Source: Paenibacillus ehimensis NBRC 15659
GTDB taxonomy: Bacteria > Bacillota > Bacilli > Paenibacillales > NBRC-103111
Direction: 5' to 3'
Length of the DNA: 41,618 nucleotides
Assembly (NCBI RefSeq): GCF_004000785.1
Contig: NZ_BILX01000058.1
Coordinates: forward strand, 1-41,618
The position numbers were made by a program, and so were the translations under genes. The notes beneath the pieces were generated by a model, which did no database searches, was not told where the DNA came from, and saw only the letters and a program-made list of their open reading frames with translations. Shown here piece by piece: positions 32,698 through 39,572 of this stretch. Position 1 is the stretch's first letter; every line of letters begins with the position of its first letter.

Positions 32698-33078
32698 TCA
32701 ATTTACCGTAATTTTTCTTAGCGCCGTTAAGGTCCGCAGTCCGGAGAGCAGATGTCTTTTTTCGGACTCGTTCATCATAAATTTAACGCCGTAATGAGAG
32801 AGCGCGTTCGTGGATTGCAGCTGCCAGCGAATCGAACCGTTGAGCTTCAAAAGCTCTTCTTGCAATTGCACGTGCAAAATAATCTGCAGCTGGTTGTTGG
32901 CCGCGTTTAAATTCAAGGGTGTCACGATTTTGCAGCCGGAGTTGCTGATATCCATCAAGGTTGCTTTGACCGGAGTGCTTGACGTCGAAGTGCCGTTAAC
33001 TTTTGTGACTTCGAAATAGCAAACTAACGGGGTATTTAAACTATATCTGAAAGTATCGCTCCGCTTGTTTTGATACAT
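32698..33078 (-). CDS. PilZ-domain protein
   Basis: The product has 126 residues, essentially one PilZ domain, a fold that usually binds cyclic di-GMP. The DxSxxG motif is seen as MDISNSGCKI. The N-terminal arginine motif reads KRSDTFRYSL, with four residues between the two Arg rather than the usual three, so c-di-GMP binding is uncertain. No output domain is attached. It faces the kinase gene tail to tail with only 12 bases between the stops and no visible terminator. Regulation of motility or surface processes is possible but not shown. Confidence 0.75.
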   Translation of the reverse strand: MYQNKRSDTFRYSLNTPLVCYFEVTKVNGTSTSSTPVKATLMDISNSGCKIVTPLNLNAANNQLQIILHVQLQEELLKLNGSIRWQLQSTNALSHYGVKFMMNESEKRHLLSGLRTLTALRKITVN

Positions 33079-33215
33079 GACGCACCGCCTTCAATGGTAT
33101 TGGATTGTGAACCACATGGGTGTAGTTTATACATATATCGGTAATTATGATGATTTATTTAATCTTTTAGTAATAACTACAGGAACCCCTTGATTGGAGT
33201 CCCGATCGTGACAGT

Positions 33216-33250
33216 TTTACAAATCTACAAAAATAGATATAATGATGCGT
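33216..33250 (+). promoter_or_regulatory. Promoter of the first ArsR gene, apparently leaderless, with operator-like repeat
   Basis: TTTACA (33216-33221), 16-base spacer, TATAAT (33238-33243). Counting 7 bases from the -10 end puts the transcript start at about 33250, right at the ATG (33251). Between the boxes lies ATCTA-N6-TAGAT (33223-33238), a likely autorepression site. Confidence 0.6.
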
Positions 33251-33562
33251 ATGGATCCTTCATTGATATATAAAGCGTTGTCGAACGAGACCCGTCGTCA
33301 AATTATGGTGTGGTTAAAAGATCCCGAGCAACATTTCGATAAAAGTCCTTATATCGAACACGGTATCGATTTCCGCATCGGCGTGTGTGTATCGGATATC
33401 CAAGCCAAAGCGGAGCTTGCCCAATCGGTCGTCTCCAACTATTTGTTAACGATGCAAAAAGCCGGCTTGCTGGAAGCGGAGCGGTATGGGAAGTGGACGT
33501 TCTATCGTCGGAACGAAAAGACCATACAGCAATTTGCCGAGTATATTCGGACCGAACTTTAA
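33251..33562 (+). CDS. ArsR-family repressor (module 1)
   Basis: The product has 103 residues and a winged HTH. It begins MDPSLIYKALSNETRRQIMV, continues with GIDFRIGVCVSDIQAKAELA, and has the recognition helix region QSVVSNYLLTMQKAGLLEAE and wing YGKWTFYRRNE. No ribosome binding site exists and the -10 box lies 7 bases before this ATG, so translation from a leaderless message at 33251 is proposed; ATGs at 33242 and 33245 lie within or next to the -10 box. The single Cys in IGVCVS is shared with the second ArsR at 35487, which is a clear paralogue. The downstream MFS gene, its probable target, is truncated. The inducer is unknown. Confidence 0.85.
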   Translation: MDPSLIYKALSNETRRQIMVWLKDPEQHFDKSPYIEHGIDFRIGVCVSDIQAKAELAQSVVSNYLLTMQKAGLLEAERYGKWTFYRRNEKTIQQFAEYIRTEL

Positions 33563-33595
33563 AAAGAAAGGAGAGACTCTCTTTTTTTTGTCTTT

Positions 33596-33623
33596 ATACA
33601 TATTCATATCTAGATATATGTAT
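33596..33623. promoter_or_regulatory. Palindromic operator before the truncated MFS gene
   Basis: A 28-base region has ATACAT and ATGTAT at its ends and the perfect 12-bp palindrome ATATCTAGATAT in the middle. It contains the same ATCTA/TAGAT half-sites as the ArsR promoter at 33223-33238, so the same repressor probably binds both. Confidence 0.5.
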
Positions 33624-33653
33624 TTGGGGATTACATAGGAAATGGAGATTGTT

Positions 33654-33881
33654 GTGATAAACAAGATCGATCCTTTGCTTATCCTCGTTCTGGCATTGGG
33701 CGTATTCGGAATTATAACGACGGAAATGGGAATTGTCGGGGTTCTGCCCCAGGTTACGCAGAAGTTCAACATCCCCGCCTCGCAGGGCGGATGGCTGGTC
33801 AGCATAGTTGCTTTAGTTTGGTCAGCCCGAAAGCTGCGGTCAGGAAGCCGGGGGCGGCGCGCCATAGCCGGGTGGCGCTAA
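33654..33881 (+). pseudogene. Truncated MFS transporter (N-terminal fragment only)
   Basis: The frame starts with GTG at 33654 (GGAG 6 bases upstream) and encodes the first membrane helix and first loop of a drug-efflux type MFS protein (INKIDPLLILVLALGVFGII, then TTEMGIVGVLPQVTQKFNIP, GGWLVSIVALV). After about 33815 the reading changes to basic non-membrane sequence (WSARKLRSGSRGRR) and stops at 33881. About 320 residues of the transporter are missing. No insertion sequence is visible at the break, so a simple deletion is likely. The ArsR gene and palindrome upstream survive. The region 33882-34064 shows no further MFS sequence. Confidence 0.7.
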
Positions 33882-34064
33882 TAGGCGCATGATGCTATAG
33901 CAAGTTTTTTCTTTCTTTCAGGTGTGCTAAACTTAGTAACACAAGGATGGAGTCTTCCGGGACCTGACCATCGCTCACATGGAGAATAGCGCAGGGGATT
34001 CATCCTATTTTACAACGCAATATGCGCAGCACTGTTCCAACTCGAAAGAAAGGAGCTTTGACCG

Positions 34065-34469
34065 ATGCAAATATCCGATTTTTTGTTCCCAAAGGAAAAA
34101 GTGGCCTACATTATCTCGTCTGCTACGATGCAGGAGGCCTTGGAAAAGCTGGAACAAAGCCAATACACGGCGATTCCCGTTATTGACGGGGAGGGGAAAT
34201 ACATTGGCACCCTCTCGGAAGGGGATCTATTCTGGAAGATGAAGAATACCCCCGGATTAAGCTTTCAAAACTTGGACATCATCAAAGTTCATGAAATTAA
34301 ACGCCGTATTCATAACGAGTGCGTTTCGATCAATGCGCACCTGGAGGATATGCTTCATCTGGCTGCCGATCAGAACTTCGTTCCCGTCGTAGACGACAAT
34401 CAGGTCTTCATCGGTATCATTCGTCGCAAAGATATCATCGAGTACTACACGAATAATATTACGGACTAA
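34065..34469 (+). CDS. Two-CBS-domain protein (DarB/YkuL-like)
   Basis: The product has 134 residues made of two CBS motifs: VAYIISSATMQEALEKLEQS, then YTAIPVIDGEGKYIGTLSEG, and the second repeat CVSINAHLEDMLHLAADQNF, then VPVVDDNQVFIGIIRRKDII. Length and the NQVFIGIIRRKD ending resemble the Bacillus DarB (YkuL) protein, which binds cyclic di-AMP and contacts other enzymes. AAAGGAG lies before the ATG. It forms its own unit with a terminator. Adenine nucleotide or c-di-AMP binding is likely from the fold; the partner is unknown. Confidence 0.8.
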   Translation: MQISDFLFPKEKVAYIISSATMQEALEKLEQSQYTAIPVIDGEGKYIGTLSEGDLFWKMKNTPGLSFQNLDIIKVHEIKRRIHNECVSINAHLEDMLHLAADQNFVPVVDDNQVFIGIIRRKDIIEYYTNNITD

Positions 34470-34515
34470 CAGCCGGGGCTTGTTGAGATTGCCGAACTGC
34501 CTGCGCAGGGAAGAG

Positions 34516-34566
34516 TCCCCTCTAAGCGGACATTCTTGAAAAAGAGTGAGCTTGGAGGGGATTTTT
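34516..34566 (+). terminator. Intrinsic terminator after the CBS gene
   Basis: TCCCCTCTAAGC (34516-34527) pairs over 12 positions (one G-U) with GCTTGGAGGGGA (34550-34561), then TTTTT. Confidence 0.8.
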
Positions 34567-34657
34567 GTCTTTTTAAAATATTGTAAATGATAGATTAAAA
34601 GTAAATATAATATAAATTTGTAAAATATTATTGTATACATGGTAATATTATGATATT

Positions 34658-34692
34658 TTGAGTTTAGTATAAGGTGCACATTATACTAAACT
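34658..34692 (+). promoter_or_regulatory. Promoter covered by a 32-bp near-perfect palindrome
   Basis: AGTTTAGTATAA (34661-34672) and TTATACTAAACT (34681-34692) are exact reverse complements, and the central GGTGCACA is itself palindromic except for one position. The palindrome spans a putative promoter, TTGAGT (34658-34663), 18-base spacer, TATACT (34682-34687). It ends 7 bases before the AAGGAG of the peptidase gene. A repressor site is likely; a leader hairpin is the alternative. Confidence 0.6.
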
Positions 34693-34711
34693 ATTATGAA
34701 GGAGTGACTTT

Positions 34712-35383
34712 ATGAAAAAGCTTCTGATTTCCGCTATGGTTACACTCACCTTGATGACCCCCACAAATATTTTTGCAGCTCCCGCCGATTCTGTCGCTTC
34801 CATTGCAGCGGCTGAAAATAGCGGCTCCGCTTGGGTTGCGAGATTTCCCGGCTCCAAAAGTGTCGATGACCTCAACGACCCGTTTAAAAGCAATGTCAAA
34901 AGATTCATAGCCGCACTTCACGAGGCGGGCATCTCAACGAGCATCGAATCTACTTATAGACCGGTAGAACGGGCTTATTTGATGCATTGGTCGTGGAAGA
35001 TTGTGAATAAGAAGGTAAGCCCGAAGGATGTGCCTGCCAAGGCCGGCGTTAATATCAAATGGGTGCATGACAATGATGATGCAAATTACAGCAAATCGAT
35101 CGCCGGAGCAAGAGCCATGGTCAACGGCTACGGGATTTCCAACCTAAACGTCGCCCCGGCGCTGAACTCCAACCATACCGCAAGAAACGCGATCGATCTG
35201 GCCACGTCTTGGTCGAAGGCCAGCGTTGTAATCACGGATGCGAACGGCAAAAAAGTAACGATCAATTCGGGAGCCAAAAATAGCACGAATCCAACGCTGA
35301 TTTCGGTAGCCAAAACGTATGGCTTGGTACATTACACTCCGGTTAACGATGATAAAAACCATTTTTCGCCTAACGGGCGCTAA
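34712..35383 (+). CDS. Secreted M15-type peptidase-like protein (peptidoglycan)
   Basis: The product has 223 residues. A signal peptide covers residues 1 to about 23 (KLLISAMVTLTLMTPTNIFA). The mature part resembles M15 D-alanyl-D-alanine or L-Ala-D-Glu peptidases: ISTSIESTYRPVERAYLMHW (with Arg83), NSNHTARNAIDLAT supplying zinc ligands His155 and Asp162, and DKNHFSPNGR supplying His217 as third ligand. It should act outside the cell on peptidoglycan cross-links. AAGGAGTGAC precedes the ATG. It is monocistronic with a large palindrome over its promoter, so it is probably tightly regulated. A usual Glu base near the last His is not obvious in NDDKNHF, where Asp may serve instead. Confidence 0.7.
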   Translation: MKKLLISAMVTLTLMTPTNIFAAPADSVASIAAAENSGSAWVARFPGSKSVDDLNDPFKSNVKRFIAALHEAGISTSIESTYRPVERAYLMHWSWKIVNKKVSPKDVPAKAGVNIKWVHDNDDANYSKSIAGARAMVNGYGISNLNVAPALNSNHTARNAIDLATSWSKASVVITDANGKKVTINSGAKNSTNPTLISVAKTYGLVHYTPVNDDKNHFSPNGR

Positions 35384-35393
35384 TTCCCACGAG

Positions 35394-35421
35394 AGAGTCG
35401 GATTTTATTCGACTCTTTTTT
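35394..35421 (+). terminator. Intrinsic terminator after the peptidase gene
   Basis: AGAGTCG (35394-35400) pairs with CGACTCT (35410-35416), 9-base loop, then a T run. Confidence 0.7.
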
Positions 35422-35451
35422 AATTAAAGCTGCGAAGGCTCCATAAAAAAC

Positions 35452-35486
35452 TTGACATATCGATAATTTGCGATATTATAATGTGT
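35452..35486 (+). promoter_or_regulatory. Promoter of the second ArsR gene, leaderless, with internal operator
   Basis: TTGACA (35452-35457), 16-base spacer, TATTAT (35474-35479). The start of transcription falls at about 35486-35487, on the ATG. ATATCG-N8-CGATAT (35457-35476) is a perfect 6+6 inverted repeat placed between the two boxes, fit for autorepression. Confidence 0.65.
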
Positions 35487-35789
35487 ATGGAGCCGATTGA
35501 AGTTTTTAAAGCACTGTCCAATGAGTCGAGACTGCAAATTTTGCATTGGTTGAAGGATCCCGAAAAACATTTTACGCCCCACGAAGGGATTGATATGAGA
35601 AAAATCGGGGTATGTGTTAGTCAAGTCACAGATAAGTTGAAGATGACACAGTCAACAGCTTCTCAATATTTATCGATACTCCAGCGAGCAGGTCTGATTA
35701 AGACGGAACGGATCGGTAAATATACGTACTACAAAAGAAACGAGGAAACGATACGCGAAATCGGTGCATTTTTTAATAACGAAATCTAA
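35487..35789 (+). CDS. ArsR-family repressor (module 2)
   Basis: The product has 100 residues: MEPIEVFKALSNESRLQILH, then GIDMRKIGVCVSQVTDKLKM, TQSTASQYLSILQRAGLIKT, and the wing IGKYTYYKRNEET. It is a paralogue of the ArsR at 33251, sharing KALSNE, WLKDPE, IGVCVS and the wing. No ribosome binding site is present; the promoter -10 box ends 7 bases before the ATG, so the message should be leaderless. An ATG at 35481 lies between the -10 box and this start and is rejected. It is followed by a possible terminator and then by an intact MFS efflux gene with two inverted repeats in its promoter region, the probable target. The inducer may be a drug-like compound or metal; the single Cys could sense thiol-reactive agents. 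Confidence 0.87.
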   Translation: MEPIEVFKALSNESRLQILHWLKDPEKHFTPHEGIDMRKIGVCVSQVTDKLKMTQSTASQYLSILQRAGLIKTERIGKYTYYKRNEETIREIGAFFNNEI

Positions 35790-35793
35790 CGAC

Positions 35794-35831
35794 AACAAAC
35801 TGGATGCTCTCCTGAGGATTCGGTTTGTTTT
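35794..35831 (+). terminator. Probable terminator between ArsR and MFS genes
   Basis: AACAAACTGGAT (35794-35805) pairs over 12 positions (two G-U) with ATTCGGTTTGTT (35818-35829), ending in a short TTTT tract. It would separate repressor and transporter transcripts. Confidence 0.5.
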
Positions 35832-35835
35832 AAGC

Positions 35836-35906
35836 CTACATATCGAAATATTATAATATGTAGATTTTTTAGCAGAACACATCGATAATTTATAATATAT
35901 AGATGT
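35836..35906. promoter_or_regulatory. Two inverted repeats in the promoter region of the MFS gene
   Basis: First repeat: CTACATAT (35836-35843) and ATATGTAG (35856-35863). Second: ACATCGATA and a nearly matching half ending AGATGT (35879-35906), which surrounds a TATAAT at 35891-35896. The 11-base string ATCGATAATTT occurs both here and in the ArsR promoter at 35459-35469, consistent with one repressor for both. Confidence 0.5.
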
Positions 35907-35931
35907 GAATAATAAAAGGAGTGGTAGTTTG

Positions 35932-37134
35932 ATGGCAAGCACTTGGAAAGTTTATTTTTTGGCAATTGTCAGTTTTTTGGTAGGGACATCCGAGTATGTC
36001 ATTTCGGGTATTTTAGATAAGATCTCGGATACAATGGGCATTTCTATTACTTCGGCTGGGCAGCTCGTTACCATTTTCTCCTTTGTCTATGCCATTTGCA
36101 CCCCCATCTTGATGGCGTTGACGGCAAAAATAGAGAGGCAGAAGCTGCTTGTTGGTGCGCTGGGAATCTTCGTGTTGGCCAATGTTTTGTCTTTTGTGCT
36201 GCCGGGATTCGGACTTTTTATCCTTGCGCGCGTGATGATGGCTTTAGGCGCAGGGATGGTTGTTGTAACCGCTCTGGATATAGCAGCGAAAATCGCGCCT
36301 GAAGGGAAACAGGCCAGCTCCATTGCAACCGTGGTTATGGGTTTTACGACGTCATTAATTATCGGTGTTCCTCTCGGACGAATGATCGCTGCGGCCTACG
36401 GCTGGAAATCGGTGTTTGGTTTCATTGCCGTCATAGGGCTTCTGGCCATCTTTGTTCTATATCGAGCGATCCCGCGGGTGCAAGGGGATGCCCCCGTACC
36501 TTTATCCAAACAGCTTGCTCTTCTGAAAAGCAGAAAAGTGGCTCTTGGCCTCTCGATCACTTTCTTTTGGCTCGGCGGCTACTCTATCGTGTTTACCTAC
36601 ATTTCTCCTTATCTTCTCAAGGTTGCGGGCTTGAATGAAGGAGTGCTCAGCGGAGTGCTGTTGGCGTTCGGCGTGGCCAGCTTAATCGGTTCCAAATTCG
36701 GCGGCTACAGTACGGATAGATGGGGAGTTTCTTTCACGTTAATCGGGGGAATGCTCCTGCACATCGCGGCCTTCCTGTTACTCTCTGTTACAGTCGCTCT
36801 AACGAGTTCTTGGGCGGTCGTTGTTCTCGTCCTTGTCTTATGGTCGTTTTCAGCCTGGTCGTCCGGTCCTACGCAGCAATATAATTTGATCCGAATTCAT
36901 CCGAATTATTCGGGAGTCCTGCTCGGACTCAACCAGTCTACGATGCAATTAGCGATGGCAGCGGGAGCGGGAATCGGCGGCCTCGCCGTGGATCACGTAT
37001 CCTTGTCATCCATTCCGTGGTTCGGGACGCTCGGCGTGGCGATTGCCGTCTCGGCTTCGTTCTTATTATTTTCTTGGTTAAGGGAAGAGGCGGGAAAAGC
37101 GGGTCATTCGCAAGAACATGCTTTGTCAGACTGA
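35932..37134 (+). CDS. MFS efflux transporter (DHA1-like)
   Basis: The product has 400 residues and about 12 hydrophobic segments, the normal size for drug:proton antiporters of the AraJ/YdhP style. The first helix reads VYFLAIVSFLVGTSEYVISG, the loop 2-3 motif region is ILMALTAKIERQKLLVGALG, and helix 5 contains GFTTSLIIGVPLGRMIAAAY, a motif-C-like segment of exporters. The start is the ATG at 35932 with AAAGGAG upstream. A GTG 27 bases earlier is in frame but precedes the ribosome binding site. It is the intact counterpart of the truncated MFS fragment at 33654 and is probably repressed by the ArsR at 35487. The substrate is unknown. Confidence 0.85.
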   Translation: MASTWKVYFLAIVSFLVGTSEYVISGILDKISDTMGISITSAGQLVTIFSFVYAICTPILMALTAKIERQKLLVGALGIFVLANVLSFVLPGFGLFILARVMMALGAGMVVVTALDIAAKIAPEGKQASSIATVVMGFTTSLIIGVPLGRMIAAAYGWKSVFGFIAVIGLLAIFVLYRAIPRVQGDAPVPLSKQLALLKSRKVALGLSITFFWLGGYSIVFTYISPYLLKVAGLNEGVLSGVLLAFGVASLIGSKFGGYSTDRWGVSFTLIGGMLLHIAAFLLLSVTVALTSSWAVVVLVLVLWSFSAWSSGPTQQYNLIRIHPNYSGVLLGLNQSTMQLAMAAGAGIGGLAVDHVSLSSIPWFGTLGVAIAVSASFLLFSWLREEAGKAGHSQEHALSD

Positions 37135-37194
37135 TTCGGATGCTTCTCCAATCGTTCAATCGGAAATCCGGCGGTAACGTCAAAATTACTTTGT

Positions 37195-37228
37195 AAACCC
37201 ATGTCAGGCAGATATGGGTTTTTCTTTT
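37195..37228 (+). terminator. Intrinsic terminator after the MFS gene
   Basis: AAACCCAT (37195-37202) pairs with ATGGGTTT (37214-37221), then TTCTTTT. Confidence 0.75.
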
Positions 37229-37298
37229 GTTTCAGCCTCTCGTAAATGAAGGATACCCGTCACGGCAATGCGAATATTAAGGGATAGAGGCGAACCGA

Positions 37299-37734
37299 AT
37301 GGATAAAGAAACGATCTCGAAAGACAAACAAATATAGTGCCTTGTAGGAAAGATCGGAACTTTGACGAACAAAGAGTGGTTTTTCTTGCCAGATTACAAT
37401 AGAGGAGTTAGAGTATATCAAGAGATGAAAAAATGACGCCGAGGCAGAAAGTCCGGAGTTCATACTGTTTGACTTATATCATTCATTCACAGATCAGCAT
37501 CATATGGTTTTATTTGGAGTACGCTGCGTTGAGCCTGGTAACATAAAAAAATTCATGTTGGATTTACATAATCGGAGTGAGCCAACCAGCAATTTTATAA
37601 TAAGTGAAGGAAGCGATTTAAGCAGAATGGCCGATGGTTCAAATTATCCCAAAATAATAAAATATGGCGAACAGCGTTATAGCCAACGCCTCGAACTGTA
37701 TGTAGGCAAAGGACTTATGCATAATGAAAAATAA
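37299..37734 (+). pseudogene. Decayed gene of unknown function overlapping the nuclease gene
   Basis: A coding signal can be followed from the ATG at 37299 (GAGG 8 bases upstream) to the TAA at 37732-37734. It is broken by an in-frame TAG at 37335 and by a frameshift in the A6 run at 37428-37433. Removing one A joins WFFLPDYNRGVRVYQEMK to NDAEAESPEFILFDLYHSFT, then VRCVEPGNIKKFMLDLHNRS and [20 protein letters not shown]. The intact protein would have about 144 residues, cytoplasmic. Its end overlaps the start of the NucA/NucB-like gene by 11 bases, so the two were once coupled. In B. subtilis, nucA is paired with an inhibitor gene (nin/comJ); this could have been such a partner, though I see no clear likeness. 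The last 76 codons remain an open frame from 37504. Confidence 0.55.
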
Positions 37735-38152
37735 AGTAATTTCCATAGCGACTATTGTATTTATTCTATTCGTTTTATATTTTAATCAAGGTTGGATTCT
37801 AACAAACCTTTCAACGCCGGCAGAAAAAGAAGAGGTTATTCTTAATTTTCCATCGGATCGTTTCCCCGAGACGGCCGCACACATCAAAGCGGCGATTGAG
37901 CATGGGAAATCCTCTATTTGTACAATCGATCGAAAAGGCGCGGAAGCCAATCGGAAGGAATCTCTAAAAGGAGTGCCCACAAAGCCTAATCTGGATCGGG
38001 ACGAGTTTCCCATGGCTATGTGCGCAGAAGGCGGCAAAGGAGCCGATATCATGTATATAAGCCCTTCCGACAACCGAGGAGCCGGATCTTGGGTGAGCAA
38101 TCAATTGGAAAAGTATCCCGATGGGACGCAAGTGAAGATTGTTGTGAAATGA
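37724..38152 (+). CDS. NucA/NucB-type deoxyribonuclease, membrane-anchored or secreted
   Basis: The product has 142 residues. An N-terminal hydrophobic segment ([15 protein letters not shown]) serves as signal or anchor. The rest is the NucA/NucB domain: [20 protein letters not shown], then [20 protein letters not shown], and [20 protein letters not shown]. The [10 protein letters not shown] and [10 protein letters not shown] motifs are highly conserved in the B. subtilis competence nuclease NucA and the sporulation/biofilm nuclease NucB. It cuts DNA outside the membrane, for uptake, biofilm dispersal or mother-cell DNA breakdown. AAAGGAC precedes the ATG. Its upstream coupled partner is decayed. 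The motif set is complete, so the nuclease should be active. Confidence 0.87.
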   Translation: MKNKVISIATIVFILFVLYFNQGWILTNLSTPAEKEEVILNFPSDRFPETAAHIKAAIEHGKSSICTIDRKGAEANRKESLKGVPTKPNLDRDEFPMAMCAEGGKGADIMYISPSDNRGAGSWVSNQLEKYPDGTQVKIVVK

Positions 38153-38196
38153 AGTACGGCCAATGGCTTAAGCCCATTGGCACCGGAATAAAGCTG

Positions 38197-38457
38197 CTAT
38201 TCATTTATTTTACTAATCGCGATGGTGTTCGTTAACTTATGAATGGAGTAACCATTCAACATAAATTGTACGATACTATCGTTAAATTTTACTTCGGAGC
38301 CTTCTTCAAATGTAAATTTATAGGCTTCCAAAGGATTGTCGGTATGTTTAAGGTTACGCATGAGCTCGAATATGGCATGAACCGGGTCGACATATAAATA
38401 GCCGCGATCAGGATGATACAATAAATAATTCACGCTTTGCTCAATAATCTTATGCAT
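38197..38457 (-). CDS. Small protein of unknown function
   Basis: The product has 86 residues from the ATG in the complement of 38455-38457: MHKIIEQSVNYLLYHPDRGY, then VDPVHAIFELMRNLKHTDNP, ending HKLTNTIAISKINE. A TTG 30 bases earlier would extend it by 10 residues; neither start has a good ribosome binding site (GGAG is 13 bases from the ATG). The composition is normal for a soluble protein, with no signal or motif that I recognise. It converges on the nuclease gene. It could be a real orphan gene; confidence is limited. Confidence 0.45.
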   Translation of the reverse strand: MHKIIEQSVNYLLYHPDRGYLYVDPVHAIFELMRNLKHTDNPLEAYKFTFEEGSEVKFNDSIVQFMLNGYSIHKLTNTIAISKINE

Positions 38458-38620
38458 CTTTACGCACTCGCTCCAATCAATAAGCAATTTATTTTTTGCG
38501 GTAAGAATGAAAGCACAAAGAGTATATCACAATTTTTGGAATTGGTCATTAGACATTTTGATGATTATTACATTAGGACGCAATAAATTCATCATTGAAC
38601 GAAAAAAATACGGATTTTTT

Positions 38621-38649
38621 TTGACATTGTAACAAACAAAGCGAAATAT
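38621..38649 (+). promoter_or_regulatory. Possible promoter of the aquaporin gene
   Basis: A consensus TTGACA at 38621-38626 is followed 17 bases later by AAATAT (38644-38649), a poor -10. It would give a leader of about 115 bases. The rest of 38488-38769 is AT-rich without other clear signals. Confidence 0.35.
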
Positions 38650-38769
38650 GTTAACCCACAAACCCCGGTTCCGCTGATCTATCTGGTAGAATGAAAAATG
38701 TTCATTTTTTGTTTAGTTCCTCCTTGTATATTAACTTAGGTCTTGAATATACAGGAGAGGAGGAAAAAA

Positions 38770-39456
38770 ATGTATCCGTCATGGAAGAAATATGCGGCCG
38801 AATTCATCGGTACTTTGGTACTCGTGCTGATCGGCTGCGGAAGTGCGGCTACGGCTGGAAGCGAGCTGGGTTATCTCGGAATCGCGTTCGCGTTCGGTCT
38901 GTCCATCGTTGCGATGGCTTATGTGATCGGTCCGATATCCGGATGCCATATTAACCCTGCAGTTTCGTTGGCAATGCTCATACGCCGGAAGATGCCCGGA
39001 AAGGAATTCGTAGGTTATGTGATTGCCCAAACAGCCGGAGCCGTTATGGGTTCGGCGCTGCTATCCGCTATTATCCAATCGTCGGGCAAGCCCGTGACCA
39101 GCTTGGGGCAGAACGGATTCGGCGAAGGCTATGGGATTGGTATCACCGGTACAATGGCGTTCATCGTGGAAATCGTATTGACGTTCATCTTCATTTACAC
39201 CATTCTGGGTGTCACATCCGATTCAGCCAACAGTCATGTTGCAGGTTTGGTGATCGGCTTGTCGTTAGTGCTGGTTCACATTCTGGGCATCGGCCTTACC
39301 GGCACTTCCGTTAATCCGGCCAGAAGCTTCGGACCGGCAGTAATATTGGGCGGGGAAGCCTTGGCGGAACTGTGGGTCTTTATTGTGGCTCCTCTCATCG
39401 GAGCGGTGCTGGCCGCCATTGCGTATCGGCGGTTGAATGCCAATCATGAGGCATAA
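38770..39456 (+). CDS. Aquaporin (MIP family, AqpZ-like)
   Basis: The product has 228 residues and six membrane helices with two half-helices. The two NPA boxes are intact: GCHINPAVSLAML (Asn62) and GTSVNPARSFGPA (Asn182, Arg185). Arg185 belongs to the selectivity filter. GCHINPA resembles the narrow water-selective AqpZ type, and the short loops without the extra glycerol-facilitator segments agree with this. GGAGAGGAGG precedes the ATG at 38770; the frame is open 27 bases upstream through that site. It is monocistronic with its own terminator. Water, and perhaps small neutral solutes, would be transported. Confidence 0.88.
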   Translation: MYPSWKKYAAEFIGTLVLVLIGCGSAATAGSELGYLGIAFAFGLSIVAMAYVIGPISGCHINPAVSLAMLIRRKMPGKEFVGYVIAQTAGAVMGSALLSAIIQSSGKPVTSLGQNGFGEGYGIGITGTMAFIVEIVLTFIFIYTILGVTSDSANSHVAGLVIGLSLVLVHILGIGLTGTSVNPARSFGPAVILGGEALAELWVFIVAPLIGAVLAAIAYRRLNANHEA

Positions 39457-39496
39457 TTCGTTTTGCGCAAGCGTTATATCTAAATAACCATTGCTT

Positions 39497-39526
39497 TACC
39501 CCCTCCGATACAAGGAGGGGGTATTT
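39497..39526 (+). terminator. Intrinsic terminator after the aquaporin gene
   Basis: ACCCCCTCC (39498-39506) pairs perfectly with GGAGGGGGT (39514-39522), 7-base loop, then ATTTG. The T tract is short but the stem is very stable. Confidence 0.65.
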
Positions 39527-39543
39527 GCGTACTCCCTGTGCCA

Positions 39544-39572
39544 TTGACATTATTGTGTATATTGTATATTCT
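39544..39572 (+). promoter_or_regulatory. Promoter of the GntR-ABC operon
   Basis: TTGACA (39544-39549), 17-base spacer, TATTCT (39567-39572). It lies about 40 bases before the GntR gene. Confidence 0.6.

Noticed and set aside
33562..33596. Terminator between the first ArsR gene and the MFS fragment (GAGAG, CTCTC, T run)
   Set aside because: The arms are separated by a single base, too tight for a normal loop, and other pairings contain mismatches. The T run is suggestive but not enough.
38160..38180. Palindrome CAATGGCTTAAGCCCATTG after the nuclease gene as a terminator
   Set aside because: The self-pairing is short with an almost absent loop (GGCTTAAGCC is a plain palindrome) and no T run follows.
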